Shown here piece by piece: positions 45,801 through 57,983 of a stretch of DNA of 64,000 nucleotides. Both the position numbers and the translations under genes were made by a program. The stretch is from positions 81,036,001-81,100,000 of the forward strand of contig CM077597.1 in assembly GCA_039654915.1 (NCBI GenBank), written 5' to 3'. Within the stretch, counting starts at the first letter, position 1; each line of letters starts with the position of its first letter. This DNA comes from Aquilaria yunnanensis (lineage: Eukaryota > Streptophyta > Magnoliopsida > Malvales > Thymelaeaceae). A model generated the notes under the pieces. That model was not told where the DNA came from. It ran no database searches and saw only the letters and a list, made by a program, of their open reading frames with translations.

Positions 45801-45970
45801 CTATAAGTCTACTTTAACGTAGAAGAAATGCAATTCAATTTGGAGTCCAAAGTAAGGAGTTATGTTGATTGTTGTAAGACATCACTGAAATGGCAGGCTT
45901 TGAATGAGTCTGAAAGTTAAGAAATAAACTATGTTGATTGGCTTAGCCAAAAGTTATGAATAAAATATAT
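42839..45970. repeat. Copy B of the 2.5-kb tandem duplication, with a hAT insertion
   Basis: Copy B directly follows copy A; the junction shows the short shared sequence 'AATAGAAATT'. It matches copy A without the solo LTR or CACTA 2, and it alone holds the hAT element at 42965-43611. Empty sites lie near 45218 (the LTR insertion point) and 45496-45511 (the CACTA insertion point). The TG microsatellite at 44903-44921 and the copia-LTR-like start 'TGTTATGGTTAAAATCCC' are shared with copy A. No gene is recognised. Confidence 0.9.
42965..43611. mobile_element. Non-autonomous hAT element, 647 bp, TSD GTGTATTC
   Basis: The ends are TAGGGATGTCGATGGGT and, read inward from the right, TAGGGATGTCAACGGAT, which is the usual hAT-type terminus. 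The 8-bp duplication GTGTATTC lies at 42957-42964 and 43612-43619, and copy A has the single-copy empty site near 27490. Subterminal regions carry GGGTAGGAT / ATCCTACCC motifs in opposite orientations. There is no coding capacity. Movement would have needed a hAT transposase supplied elsewhere. Confidence 0.95.
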
Positions 45971-46402
45971 ATTATTGAGAAGTTGAGTTTTATAAGAACT
46001 TTTCAGACTACGATTTGAAGTTTAGTACAAAGAGTTAAGATCATTCTCATGGGAGTGCACAACTTTATCAATTTTATTAGTGGTGGATTTAAGATGAATG
46101 TTATGGTATTCAAGTTGAACCAAGGACCTTGGATATTAAATTAGGCTATGATAATAGTTTATACTCTTTTGATTAGGTTCTTGAACCTGAGTGATCATTT
46201 GATTGATTCTAGGATTGGAATAAGATAAGTGACATCCTATATACCTTACTTGTTTTCTACTCACACTTAACTTGAGTTAAATATGGTTTTGATTATTGGA
46301 ATTTCATAAAATGATTGCTATAATTTGATGATTTCTTTTTAATTTCTTATTTCATGAATGGTTTATGTTTTTCTTATGTAAGGATCGAGTATGAGATAAG
46401 TT
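45971..46402. other. Intergenic sequence, nothing recognised
   Basis: A single-copy-looking stretch between the tandem duplication and the minus-strand LTR. It ends at the target site ACGAA of that LTR. Confidence 0.45.
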
Positions 46403-46407
46403 ACGAA

Positions 46408-49111
46408 TGTGGCGGAACAGGGCCCCAGTGCCCCGAATTGCTATCACTGGTAGGCTCTCGGGATCTATGATCCCACTTAAGTTACAATTGGCTAGTTATT
46501 ACTCGTAAAATACCTTAAATCATTACGTGCAACTAGTTACTTAGCCTACCCTGCATAAGAAATATGCATGCGTTGTCCTGGCTATGCAATAATAATTAAA
46601 TTAAAACTTCATTGAAAATAGTGCCGCGGCAATTAATGAAACATAAATCAAATAAGCCAAGACATAAATCTTTAGTTGCTTTAACTTCAAGTAACAACTT
46701 TGTGCATACATTTCTAACTTATATGCACCCAAATGTAACTCTAGTGTTATACACACCAATGGTCATTAGTATAGGCAATCTATGTATGAAATTACCATAC
46801 ATATTAAAGAAGCATTTCATAACTACTAAGATACTAAGATCCATCCTTAGCTCTTCACCCCAAGCAAGCTTGCTTCAAGTGATGAGCCACACTTTTCTTG
46901 TACTCACTTAGCCTCAACTGAAAGGCAAACACTTTGGTCAGTACTTACTTATGCCATAAGTAACTGAGGTAACTTGGAGTTCCTACTTAAAGAATACCTT
47001 TTAACCAAAAGAACCTAGCTTTAACAGCTGCCCTTTTTACCAACTGTTAAGCCCAAATAAAACTGCTTAAACCTGCGCAACACTTAAGGGGTGAGTACTC
47101 CAAAGTACTCAGTAAGGGATTAGTACCTGCAGGGAGAAGCAATGCATGCGTACCAAGCACAACAAGCATATAAATAGACAGCATACAAAACAAAACAAGC
47201 AATCAACAAGATAACCAGAAGCAAGAAAATAAACAACAAACAATGCAAGTGATGGATGGATGGATGGATGGATGGATGAATGAGTTATGCACATGCAAAT
47301 GCACTTAGGACTTCCTTACACCCGTAGGTGCTGGACTTGTCGTGAGCTCTTACGACTGGGGTACTTGGATACTGGCCCTCGTATCCTATGCTAGCACTTA
47401 ACTACTAACCCCTTGAAGTCCACTTACGGGCACCTTAGAGTAAGACCTTGCTTACTCAACCTTACCCGCCTTGACGAGCTACTTAGAGTAAGTTTCCACT
47501 TACTCACTCTTTACCCGTCTCTTCCCTTAACTTATTGTGCAGAGTAGCTACCTTATGTGGTTCAACTTACCAAGCTTTTGAAGCTTAGCTTCGGGCCCCT
47601 TAGTGGCTTACTTACCAAACTATAAAGTTTGGTTGGGATTCTCTTAGGTTTCCTTTTCATTGACCATAGGTTTATGACATTCTGCTCGGCCAACGAAGAG
47701 TCTGAAACCCGACTTAATCCCCTTAGTGCTCACTTGAGAACTGAAGCACTTTAACTTCCTTAGCCACCACTACTTACCCTTCCTTAACCACACCACTTAG
47801 CTACTACCTATATAATGCATAATTCCCGATTTAGGAACAAGTTCTAGACCCAATTGAGGCTACGGAACATCTTAACTTAGCCTAGGGATGGAAACCAAGA
47901 GTTTGAGACACTCTTAGGATGCCCGGAGCTTAAGGGCAAAATGCCTTGGCGGCGCCGTTGGCGACGCGTCGCCAAAGGCATCAGCATTCGGAAAACTTTC
48001 ACATTTCTCGATGACGCGTCTCCACCGGCGACTCGTCGCCAATATGGCGTCGACACTGGCGACGCGTCGCCAACGCTTTCCAGCATTGCGCGACAGCGTG
48101 CGACCTTGCACAAAAACTGCTCAAACTTTCTCATCCCATAACCAAATCACTTGGGTCTTGTTTCTAACTCATTCCCACACAAAAGACTACATTTCTATGC
48201 ATTATTTGAGCTTAATTAACTTAAATCCCTTACCTCAAATCACTTGAAAGAAAGAACAAGCTACGAGCACCTCCAAGCTCCAATGGGTTCCCTTGAGTTC
48301 CAAGCTTGAAATCAACCAAATTGGACACCAATAGCACGAAGTTAAGACCATTTCTAACCAATTAACAACCTTAAAACTAACCCATAAGGATCAAATACGT
48401 TTACCTTTGGGTTTGAACCAAAAACTTGCAAGAACAACTCCAAATGCACCCATTCCATCAAAACGAGCTAAGGGCTTGTTGGGATTGCTTCGGGACCTTC
48501 GAATTCCATGTAAACTTGAGTGATTTGGGAGGTTTGGGAGAAGAAAGCAAGGGAGGAAGGTGAGCTGCGAAAATGGCTAATGGGGGAGATGATGAATAGT
48601 GTCATCTCCTCCATTTAAACCAATTTAGCCCAAGTTTCATCCTCTTGTCACCTTGGCCCATAAACTTTGTTTTGCAACACTTAGGCCACTTAAACACTCC
48701 CATTTCTATCACTCCTTGATCCCAAAGAAAGGTTATTCTTACCCAAACACGCTGCCCTTGCGTCACTTAAGCCATTATAAGACATAATAGCTTAAATTCT
48801 TACTTAGTGCATTTTTCACCCTTAACTTAAGCTTTTGGTTCAAATGGCTATAAATTCCTATGGTCTTAACTTAACTAGCTCAAAACACTTGCATGGACCT
48901 AATTTTTCCAAAATTACGGTCATGCCACTAACTCGGGCCAAAATTACCATTTTGCCCTTCTTTGCCCCTTAGGTGCCAATTACCCTTTGGAACTCAATTT
49001 AACCTCAACTAGCTTGCTTTCCTTGCTTAATACTACTTATTGAGGGAAAAATACTTGGGATTCACTTACCTCGACATTTAATGTAGAGGAAATACTAGGA
49101 GAGCCTTTACA
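46408..49111 (-). mobile_element. Solo LTR, 2.7 kb, Ty3-gypsy (Tekay/Del-like), TSD ACGAA
   Basis: On the plus strand the segment runs from TGTGGCGGAACAGGG to CCTTTACA and is flanked by ACGAA at 46403-46407 and 49112-49116. Read on the minus strand it contains 'CTTACTGAGTACTTTGGAGT' (near 47090-47125), a block typical of long chromovirus LTRs just upstream of their 3' end. This gives the orientation. No internal region remains. It is less AT-rich than its surroundings and contains a GGAT microsatellite (47251-47282) and a palindromic GC-rich segment (47945-48085). Small open frames in it are not supported as genes. Confidence 0.88.
47945..48085. repeat. Palindromic GC-rich repeats in the solo LTR
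   Basis: TTGGCGACGCGTCGCCAA is a perfect 18-bp palindrome near 47956-47973. Closely related copies follow near 48028-48043 (CGGCGACTCGTCGCCAAT) and 48055-48073 (TGGCGACGCGTCGCCAAC), and GACGCGTCTCC lies near 48012. The surroundings are otherwise AT-rich. Confidence 0.8.
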
Positions 49112-49116
49112 ACGAA

Positions 49117-49526
49117 GTTGCTAACTATTGTTATGGTTGAATTGTTAAATAAAATAAGAACATGATTACTCCCAAAATCTGACCAATACAGATACGAACA
49201 TAGGCTTGCCGTAAGCAATTGACCTTCTCTGTAGCTAATAATAACAAAGACTCACGATCAAGTCAACAAAGAACGTGTATCAGCAGATTAGTAGTGGATC
49301 AGCTATGAAATCAACAAACGAGCACAAATGAAAGTAAGGAGTGATATTAGTGAAACATAAGTGACTTCATAAATCGGTGCTCCTGGAGCTCCACCAAGAG
49401 CTTTAAACCTACCCTATTTTCTAAAATATCGTAAGTGGATCATGCTCGCTTCACTCCAAAGATGGTAGATCAATAAAAACATTTGCTCCACCAGAGCTCC
49501 ACTAGAGCAAGACTCCATGGCCATCC
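49117..49526. other. Intergenic sequence next to the truncated copia LTR
   Basis: Nothing firmly recognised. A TGTTATGGTTG at 49131 resembles the copia LTR start at 54402 but the text after it does not align. This may be where the first part of the 5' LTR was lost or replaced. Confidence 0.35.
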
Positions 49527-50188
49527 TTACATATGATGTGGCTAATTGGCTTGTGAGAAGCTAGGCAATTTTGGTTTTCTAAGTCCAATTTGGACTTATG
49601 TGCCGTGGCTATAAAAGCTAAGAAATTGGCTTTGTTGATGTGTAAGTATGAGATAAAGAATGCACAGGTAAAAGAATGAGCCAAGGAAAAAGTTAGGAAC
49701 AGGGTTTTGCTTCATTCAATAGTTTGTTTTCGGCATCAGTTTTTGGTTTATGATCGTGTAATTTAAAAGGTTATTCTTTTGGGTTTATAAGCACCAATTA
49801 AGGGGTTTTGGTGTTTTGGTTCTTTATTATGTGAGTTTTGTTGTAGGAACCTTAAAGTGTTGAATTTCATGTTTTTTCTCTCTCAAATTGTTGTGATAAG
49901 ATTCAAATTTAGGCAATAACTTGAATTGTGGGCCTTTTATTAATTTTCTTAAAAGTAGATTTTACTGCCGGTTTGCCCTCATAGTTTTTCCCTCTACATT
50001 GGAGGGTTTTTCATGTATATCATGTGTCTCAATTTATTTCTACTTGGTACTATTTTTCTGATTATTTCCACTTGGTTGTGATTTATTGGCTTGAAAGTTT
50101 GTCTATTTTATCCTGTAGGTTTGATGGTAATTATTTCGGGTCTGTCCCAACAAGTGGTATCAAAGTTACGACAAAAGAGAATATAGAT

Positions 50189-53100
50189 AACAGGGCGGGT
50201 TCAATGATTAGATTAAATGCATTAAATTATTCGATTTGGGAGCCAATGATGGGGGATCCACTTCATTGTCTTAATTTGTATGGTCTGATTTTAAAAGATT
50301 CAGTCTAGCTGAAGGACAAGTCATATGATGATTGCAAGAAGCTCAATCGCAAGATAGTTAGCACAATTAGAAGATGGGTGAATATCAATGTGTTTTACCA
50401 TATTTCTATAAAGACGAATGCTCTGGTTCTGTGGAAGAAATTATATGGTTTATTTGAAAGGAAGACCACTAAAAATATAGCACTATATTAAAGCTTGTGA
50501 ATTAGAAGCTTAAGGAGAGATAGTCAATTTTTGAGCACTTAAATGGTTTCCAAAACTTGATTAATCAGTTGACTAGCATGAAGCTAGTGCCTGACGATGA
50601 GTTACAAGCATTACGTCTTTTGAGTTCCTTATCTGAAAGCTGGGAAACCTTGGTGATTACTATTAACAATTTTCCCTAGATGACAAACTCACCTTAAGTT
50701 TAGCAAAGGACAACTTGTTCAATGAGAAGACAGAAGGAGTTAGGTTTTGAGTATGCACATGCTTTTGTCATTCAGAGTAGAGATAGAAGTAATAGTAAAG
50801 GACCTAAGAGTGGTCATGGTAAATCTGGTGATCATTTAAAGTCTAGAGATGACAAAGGCTGTCATTATTGTGGGAAATATGGTCATATAAAGTAGCATTC
50901 CTGAAAAAGGAAAAAGGATGAAAAGAAGGAGGAGAAAGCTCCCAAGGATTAAAATACAGCTGTAATTGTTGAGTCAAATGTTGATGATTCATTGCACTAG
51001 TTTGTACACAAGGGGACAGTGATTATATTATAGATCCAAATGTCCAATGGATTATTGATTTGGATGCATCTTATCACGCTTTTCCTAAGAAGTAATTATT
51101 CAGTACTTACAAAGAGGTTAATCTTAATGTGGTAAAGATAGGTAACATGACCTAGTCTAGGATCATAGGGATAAATGATGTTGTTGTGCAAACTAGTTTG
51201 GGTCTTGCTTTGGCATGGAGGGATGTGCGTCACATTTTGAATATGTGGCATAACTTTATTTTAGTGAATGTACTTGACTATGAAGGTTATGACTAAAGTT
51301 TTAAAGATAAGATCTGAAAGTTGAAGCATGGTTCTTTACTAGTGATGAAAGGTGATCCTTGTTGCATTTTGTATAGGACATGTATTCATGTTTGTGGGAG
51401 CAGTTTGTTGAATGTGGTTGAGGATGATGCTTATGTGAATTTATGGCATAAGTGGCTAGCTTACACCATCAAAAGAAAGTTGGAGACTTTGGCAAAGCAG
51501 TTTTTTATGCCTATTACCGAAGGTATATCATTTAACCCTTGTGATTTCTATGTATTAGGAATGCATAATAAAGTTTATTTCTGTATTCCCTCTACATAGA
51601 GGAAAAGTAAACTTGAGCTAATGCATTTTAATGTTTGTGGTCCTATTAAGGTGGAGTCGGGTGGTAACAGGCACATTATGACTTTTATTAATGATGTTTC
51701 ACAAAAGACTTAGGTGTACTTGCTCAAGAAAAAGAGTTAAGTGTTTGACTACTTTAGGATTTTCTATGCCATGGTTGAAGGGGAGGCTGATGTGCACTTG
51801 AAGTGTCTCTGTACTAAAAATGGTAAGGAGTATACTTCTAATGAGTTTAATAGGTATTGAATGGATCATGGTTTTTGTCAAGAGAATATATAGCTCGATA
51901 CACAGCAACATTGTTGACAGGTTGTCGCTAAGAGGTTGAACCACACCATTATTGAGAAAGTCAAATGCATGCTGAGGATGTCTAAGTTGCTAAAGATATT
52001 CTGAGGTGAAGCCGTGAGTACAATTGTTTACTTTATTAACCAAACTCTATCAATTCCTTTGGATTTTCTGGTCCCGGAGAATGTTAGGACAGGTAAGAGT
52101 GCTTCTTATTCACATTTGAAGGTGTTTGGTCACAAAGCATTCACGTGTGTGCCCAAGGAACAACGGTCGAAGCTTGATAGTAAGGCCAAAACATATATTC
52201 TTCTTGGTTATGGCAATGAAGAGTATGGTTATCGGTTATATGATCCATAAAAAAGAAGGTGATTAGAAGTAGGGATATTGTTTTTAGAGAGCATGAGAAC
52301 ATAAAAAATATTGTGTGTTTGGTTACAAAGCATTCATATGTGTGCACAAGGAACAACAATCAAAGCTTAATAGTAAGGTCAAAACATGTATTTTTCTTGG
52401 TTATTGCGGTGAAGAGTATGGTTATCGGTTATGGGATCCAGAAAAAAAGAAGGTCGTTGGAAGTAGGGATATTGTTTTCAGAGAGCATGAGAACATAGAA
52501 AATATTGTGCTATAGGGGGAGACTTCAAACATTGGTTATGGTGTTGGTGATTTGATACTTACACCTATTCCATCTCAAAATGCCACATATTGGGGAGCTA
52601 TAGAACCTGGGGTTGAGTAGCCAGTCATTGTTGATGAACAAGTTGATGGCAATATAGCTTAGCATGACGGTGGTCTTGAGCAGAAGGAGTAGCCCCCTTC
52701 AGCGGAAGAGGTAGAGTCTCTGCCAAAGAGATTTACTAGAGAGTGTTGTCCACCTACTAGGTATCCTCATTTTAATTATGTCATACTTGCTGATACAAGG
52801 GAACCTGAGAGTTTCTTAAATGTGCAGTCCGTGTAGATAAGGACTAATGGGTTGCTGCATTGGTATGATGAGATAAATTCTCTTTAAAAGAACAATATAT
52901 ATGAGTTGGTGGATCTATCTAAGGGTAGAAGAGCATTGCATAACAAGTGGCTATTTAAGTTAAAGACAGATGGTGATAAGCTAGTTAATTGTAAAGCTCA
53001 TTTGGTGGTGAAGGGCTTCCATTAGAAGAAGAATGTTGACTTTGATAAGATCTTTTCCACTGTGCCGAAGATGTGTTTCATTCGAGTTGTACTTGGACTA

Positions 53101-54357
53101 GCAACTAGTCTAAATCTTGAGTTGCAGTAGCTAGACTTGAAGACAACATTTTTACACGGTGACTTAAATAAGGAGATTTACAAGGTTTAGCCTGAAGGAT
53201 TTGAAGTGAAAGGAAATGAGCATATAGTCTATAGGTTGAAGAAGAGCCTTTGCGGCTTGAAGCAAATACCTAGATAGTGGTACCACAAGTTTGTTTCTTT
53301 TATGGTTAGCCAGAACTATAAAAGAAGTAATGGAGATTCTTGTGTCTATGTCAACAAGTTTCCCGATGGTAACTTTATCATTCTTCTGTTTTATGTTGAT
53401 GATATGCTTATTGTTAGGCAAGATATCTTGATGATTTGAAGGTTGAAAGAAGAATTGTCTAAGTCCTTTGACATAAAGGATTTAGGGCTAGTGAAATAAA
53501 TTTTGGGCATCTGAATTATTTGTGATAGAAAAGCTGGTAAGCTGTGGTTATCACAGGAGATTTATGTTAAACGAGTTCTTGAAAGGTTCAACATGACAGA
53601 TGCTAAGCTAGTTAGTACGCTACTTGCAAATCATTTCAAGTTAAGTAAGAAGTCGCGCCCGATTATAGCAAAAGAAAAGGAAGAGATGTTAGCTATTACT
53701 TTACTTCTCTACAGTTGGTTCTTTGATATACGTGATGGTTTGTACTCGACCAAATATTGCTCATGCTATTGGATTGATTAGTTGGTTTCTATCCAATTTG
53801 GGAAGTCTTACTGGGAAGCCATGAAGTGGATTTCTAGATATTTGAGAGATACTTCTAAATTGTGTTTGAGTTTTGGCGGTGTTAAACATATCTTGGAAAG
53901 TTTTACTAATGCAAATATAGCGAGTGATCTTGATAGTAGAAAATTTATATTAGGTTATATTTTGACTTTTGTTGAGGGAGCTATCTCGTGATAGTTGAAG
54001 TTACAAAAGTGTGATGCTTTGTCTACAACTAAGGCATAGTATATAATGGCCAATGAAGCAGGTGAAGAGATGCTTTGGATGAAGCAATTCTTTCATGCGT
54101 TGAGTTTGAAGTAATAGGAGTTTGTGATATATTGTGATAGTCAAAATGCTATTGATTTGAGCGAGAACTCAATGTATCATACTCACACTAAATACATTGA
54201 TGTTAGGTATCAATTATTGTATTTGATAACTGAAAAGAGGCTTTTGGAGCTTGAAAAAATTTACACAAATGATAATGCAGTTGACATGTTAACAAAGATA
54301 ATTCCTAAGAAGAAGCTTACATCATGCTGCCTTGCGGCTGACATGTACTTTATGTAG
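50189..54357 (+). pseudogene. Copia gag-pol polyprotein, many stops
   Basis: Gag (from about 50204, 'MIRLNALNYSIWEPMM') carries the UBN2-type region ('LLSSLSESWETLVI') and one zinc knuckle near 50860 ('CHYCGKYGHIK', last Cys replaced). Protease near 51050 reads 'WIIDLDASYH', with the usual D-S/T-G active site altered. Integrase follows (about 51610-52010), then the reverse transcriptase: 'VDFDKIFSTVPKM', 'LKTTFLHGDL', 'LKKSLCGLKQ' and the catalytic 'FYVDDM' near 53395. RNase H is near 54130 ('VIYCDSQNAIDL'). Stops fall where Gln is expected: 'KGFH*KKN', 'LELQ*LDLK', 'YKV*PEGF', 'IPR*WYHK' are all TAG. A 193-bp tandem duplication lies at 52122-52507. The protein would copy and integrate the element; this one cannot. 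Confidence 0.9.
52122..52507 (+). repeat. 193-bp tandem duplication within copia pol
   Basis: Copies start at 52122 and 52315 with GTGTTTGGT(C/T)ACAAAGCATTC. Both encode the conserved integrase-to-RT linker block ('EQRSKLDSKAKT' and 'EQQSKLNSKVKT', each followed by the 'EEYGYRL' motif). The copies differ at roughly one base in ten. 193 is not a multiple of three, so the duplication also shifts the frame. Confidence 0.9.
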
Positions 54358-55010
54358 AGAGCAGTGATGGTATATCCTTCTAATGAAATTAGAGAGGATA
54401 TTGTTATGGATCTAATGTCATTAAAGTTGTGTTATTTGTTTCGGCCCATTGAAGTCCAATTGGACTTGGAATTCCATTTTGATTTTGGAATTTTACATGG
54501 CACGTCATGTGGCTAATGCAAGCCAGGCAATTTTGGTTTCCTAAATCCAATTTGGACTTGTGTGTCGTGGCTATTAAATCTAAGCAATTGACTTTGTTGA
54601 TGCGTAAGTACGAGGCGGAGAATGCATGCGTAAGAGAACGACCCAAGGAAAAAGTTAGGAATAGCGTTTGGCTTCGTCCAATTAGTTCGATTTCGGCAGT
54701 GATTTTTGGTTCAATGATGTTGTATTTTGGGAGGTTATTCTCTCATGTTTGTGAGCATCAATAAAAGAGTATTCATATCTTGGATTTTCATGGTGTGAGC
54801 TTTTATATAGGAATCTTAAAATGTTGAATTTCAGGTTCTTTCCTTTTTAAATTATTGTGATAAAGTTCAAATTTGGGTAATAACTTATATACATATCTTG
54901 ATTTATTTCTATTTGATACGATTTTTATAATTATTTCTACTTTGTTGTGATTTATTAGTGAAAGAGTTTGTCTATTTTATCATATAAGTTTAACAGTATT
55001 TTTTAGAACT

Positions 55011-55805
55011 CAATATAATTTGAAATCTTGGGGTAATATCCGACATGTAAACTAATTGGACAATATTAATCAACACTATGTTATGATTGAAAATTTTTCT
55101 TATTATAAATAAAAAATAAATTATCTTCACCCATGAACCCAGTAAACCATATATTGTGGTACGTACTACGTGAAATTCAGCCGTAATAAAACATATATAA
55201 ATTCAGTGGTATGAAAAATAATGCAAAATAACGCTGTATAATGTAAATAATAAATTATGAAAATTTTCGCACCACATACAGCAATATTTCTCCTATTTTT
55301 CTATTTAGTACTAAAACTTCTCCTATTTTTCTATTTAAGTTCTAAAACTTTGCTAAAGTGTTAATAATTCCATAATTTACTGGAAGATAGTTACAACTTA
55401 CAATGTCAACAGAAACACGACTGCCAAAGAGATAAAATTTTACAATTAAAATAATTTATTTAACTGTCACAAAAACCAAATAGTTTAAATTATTTTGTTT
55501 AAAAAAAAATTGATGTCTAGAAATTACTTTGATTGTCTTTTTTTCTCAGCCAACCACATAATTGAACGTTTTTTTAGAATAGACTATTTACATAGTTGCA
55601 AAGTTTTAGGACTCTTTCCAAAATTTAAAAATTTTTAAGACTTCAAAAGAAAAGTAGGTAAAGTTTTATGGGTAAAGGTGTCCTTTCCCCTACAATTCCA
55701 TTGATACAAAACAATATAGCATTCTGTAATATATATGTAATTCCCGTTAGTAATTTGTTTCTTTCATTGCAACCAATTAACTAATTTAACATGTAATTTG
55801 TACAG
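55011..55805. other. AT-rich sequence between copia and the terpene synthase; probable intron remnant
   Basis: No terpene synthase exon was found here. The last bases before 55806 form a pyrimidine-containing stretch and TTTGTACAG, a good 3' splice site, so at least the right part is the former intron 3. Two similar lines ('CTCCTATTTTTCTATTTA') repeat near 55290 and 55322. Confidence 0.4.
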
Positions 55806-56285
55806 GTGGTGGAAAGAAGTCAATGTCAAAAGGAAGTTTCCATTTGCAAGACATAGGATCATTGAATGTTACTTTTGGATATTGGGAATCTACTTTGAGC
55901 CCCAATATGCCATAGGCAGAGAGATAACTACCAAAGCCATAGCTTTGACTTCCATTCTTGATGACATCTATGATGTTTATGGTGCTCCTGAGGAACTTGA
56001 CCTTTTGACAACAGCAATTGAAGGGTATATTGATTTCTATCTTTAATCTTATTCAGATTTACTTTTACTAGCTTCATATATTTAATTAAATAGGGTGAAG
56101 TTATCTATTTCAAGTTTTCTTTTTCAGGTGGGATTCCAATCTAGGAACTCAATTGCCAGAGTACATCAAAAATTTCTATCTATTGCTCTTGGATGTATAC
56201 AACCGAATTGCAGATGATTTGGGTACGCAGGGAAAATCATATTGCATTGACTATGTTAAAGAAGAGGTGAGTATAATTTTTTTTT

Positions 56286-57983
56286 GGGAAATTATAAAAT
56301 GCCCCTAATGTTTAGTCAAAATTACACTTATCCCCTCTTATTACAAAAACGGCTTAAAAGCGCTATGTGATTTTAATAAGCCTACGGTTACCCCTTTAAA
56401 CCCATTTTGAAGGTTAAAACCAATGGATTAATTACACTTTGAGTTCTTAGGTTTTAATTATTGTTTAAGATTTCATCCTAACATATAAATTACTCCATAC
56501 GTTGTATTTTCCAAAGGACATAATATAATGTTTATATATTGATACTTTTAACTTACTTTTTTGAATCACTTTTTCTTAATTTTTTACCATTCATTTCTTA
56601 TTTATTTTTTCAATCTCTGTACATATTTTTTCTTATATATTTTCAAATATTTAGTTCCCTTTAATTAAGAATGCCATTTTTATTTTCAAAATGAGCTATT
56701 ATTCTCCTTTTTCTTTCATGGTCACAATTTAAAAATTTGTTAGAGTAACTAGTAAAGCTAGGCACCATGATATGGTGATTTATGGCCACCAGGATTAATA
56801 TGTCAAGCACGTAATATCTAGTGCTTTAGTTGGATGGAATTTAACATGGTAATTAAGGTAACTGTTTATCTTAACAGGATTTTTCTAAAGCTAAAATAGA
56901 AGAAATTGTAATGGTCATTTCTAAAACAAGATAAAAACTGTAAAATTCTTCTCATTTGAATTAATAGATATTTAGTGATTTTTCTTCTGATTTTATATTT
57001 ATATATTTCTTTATTAATTAATCATTTTTTAAGAATGACTTATTTAACAAAATGATTAATTACATTAAACTGAAAAATGAACTAGAAACCATAGATTTAA
57101 TCAATCCTTATACAATTATAATTTGCAAACTAAAAGAATATATTTTTTCAATCAACATCAAATTCAAAAAACTAACTATTGTCGATGTTACATATTTTCG
57201 GGTTAGCATTTCCCCCAAAAAAGTATATGATTTTTTATTAATTTAATTTTAATAAAAATTGGGCAACTGAGTATTTTTTTTAATATTATATGATTTGAAG
57301 ATATAAAAACACCTTGATTCCTACATAAACATTAATAAGAAAAAAGATGATCATTATTATAAATTTTATTGAATTATTTATAATTTTTGTTTTAAACACT
57401 ATAATGTTCAAAAAATAGAATGGCCTCTCATGCATTATTTGGTTAAGAAATTAATAATCTGAAAAAAGCTATTAATAAATAAAGAAATATGTAAATCTAA
57501 TAGTATAACATAATGACCTATGGTCCATTAATTCAAATAAGAGGGATTTAGTAGTTATCATAACAAGCTTGAAAAAAGGGACAGCCAATTCTAAAAAGTA
57601 GAAATAATGTTCTTAATTTGAGGTAAATAAAAAATTGAAATGAAAAAATAAGAAATGAGTGCAAATAATGAAAAGTAAGTAGAAATTAAACCATAAGGAA
57701 ATATCATTGAAAAAGTAACTTAAAGGAAGTATATATAAAAGCATATTATGTCATTTGAAAAATACAATTTATGAGGCAACTTATATGTTAAGGAGAATTT
57801 TTTCGCAATAACTAAAATCTATGGCCTCCAAGAGTAATTAATTCATTAGTTATAACTTTCAAAATGAACTTTAGGGTGTAACTATACTTTTATTCAAACC
57901 TTAGGATTTTTAAAGAGGTTTCTGAAACAAAAGGGCATAAGTGTATTTTTAACTAAACCTCAACAGACATTTTGTAATTCTCC
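56286..57983. mobile_element. Foldback / long-TIR element (1.7 kb) in terpene synthase intron 5
   Basis: The left arm begins GGGAAATTATAAAATG and the right arm, read inward, GGAGAATTACAAAATG. The arms stay related for about 450 bp: 'TACACTTAT(C/G)CCC' is shared near the tips, and 'TTGTATTTTYCAAAKGACAT' near 56500 and 57755. The centre is AT-rich and non-coding. Long inverted arms suggest a Mutator-like or foldback element. No clear target duplication was found because both flanks are poly-T rich. It accounts for most of the unusually long 2.4-kb intron. Confidence 0.7.

Larger units (their letters stand above)
49527..55010 (+). mobile_element. Decayed Ty1-copia retrotransposon (Tnt1/Tork-like)
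   Basis: The 3' LTR (54402 to about 55010) starts TGTTATGGATC. The 5' LTR (49527 to about 50143) aligns to it but lacks roughly the first 97 bases. The PBS TGGTATCAAAGTT follows at about 50146. Internal order is gag, protease, integrase, reverse transcriptase, RNase H, as in copia. Divergence between the LTRs is clear, so the insertion is old. The 'YCDSQNAIDLSENSMYHTHT' block and the roughly 600-bp LTR suggest the Tork/Tnt1 clade. The right LTR ends about 0.8 kb upstream of the terpene synthase exons. Confidence 0.9.

Noticed and set aside
47877..48247. Open frames over the GC-rich segment of the minus-oriented solo LTR
   Set aside because: They coincide with palindromic GC repeats on both strands and fall within an LTR with defined ends.
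57052..57246. 64-codon frame in terpene synthase intron 5
   Set aside because: It lies in the AT-rich centre of a foldback element and has no recognised domain.
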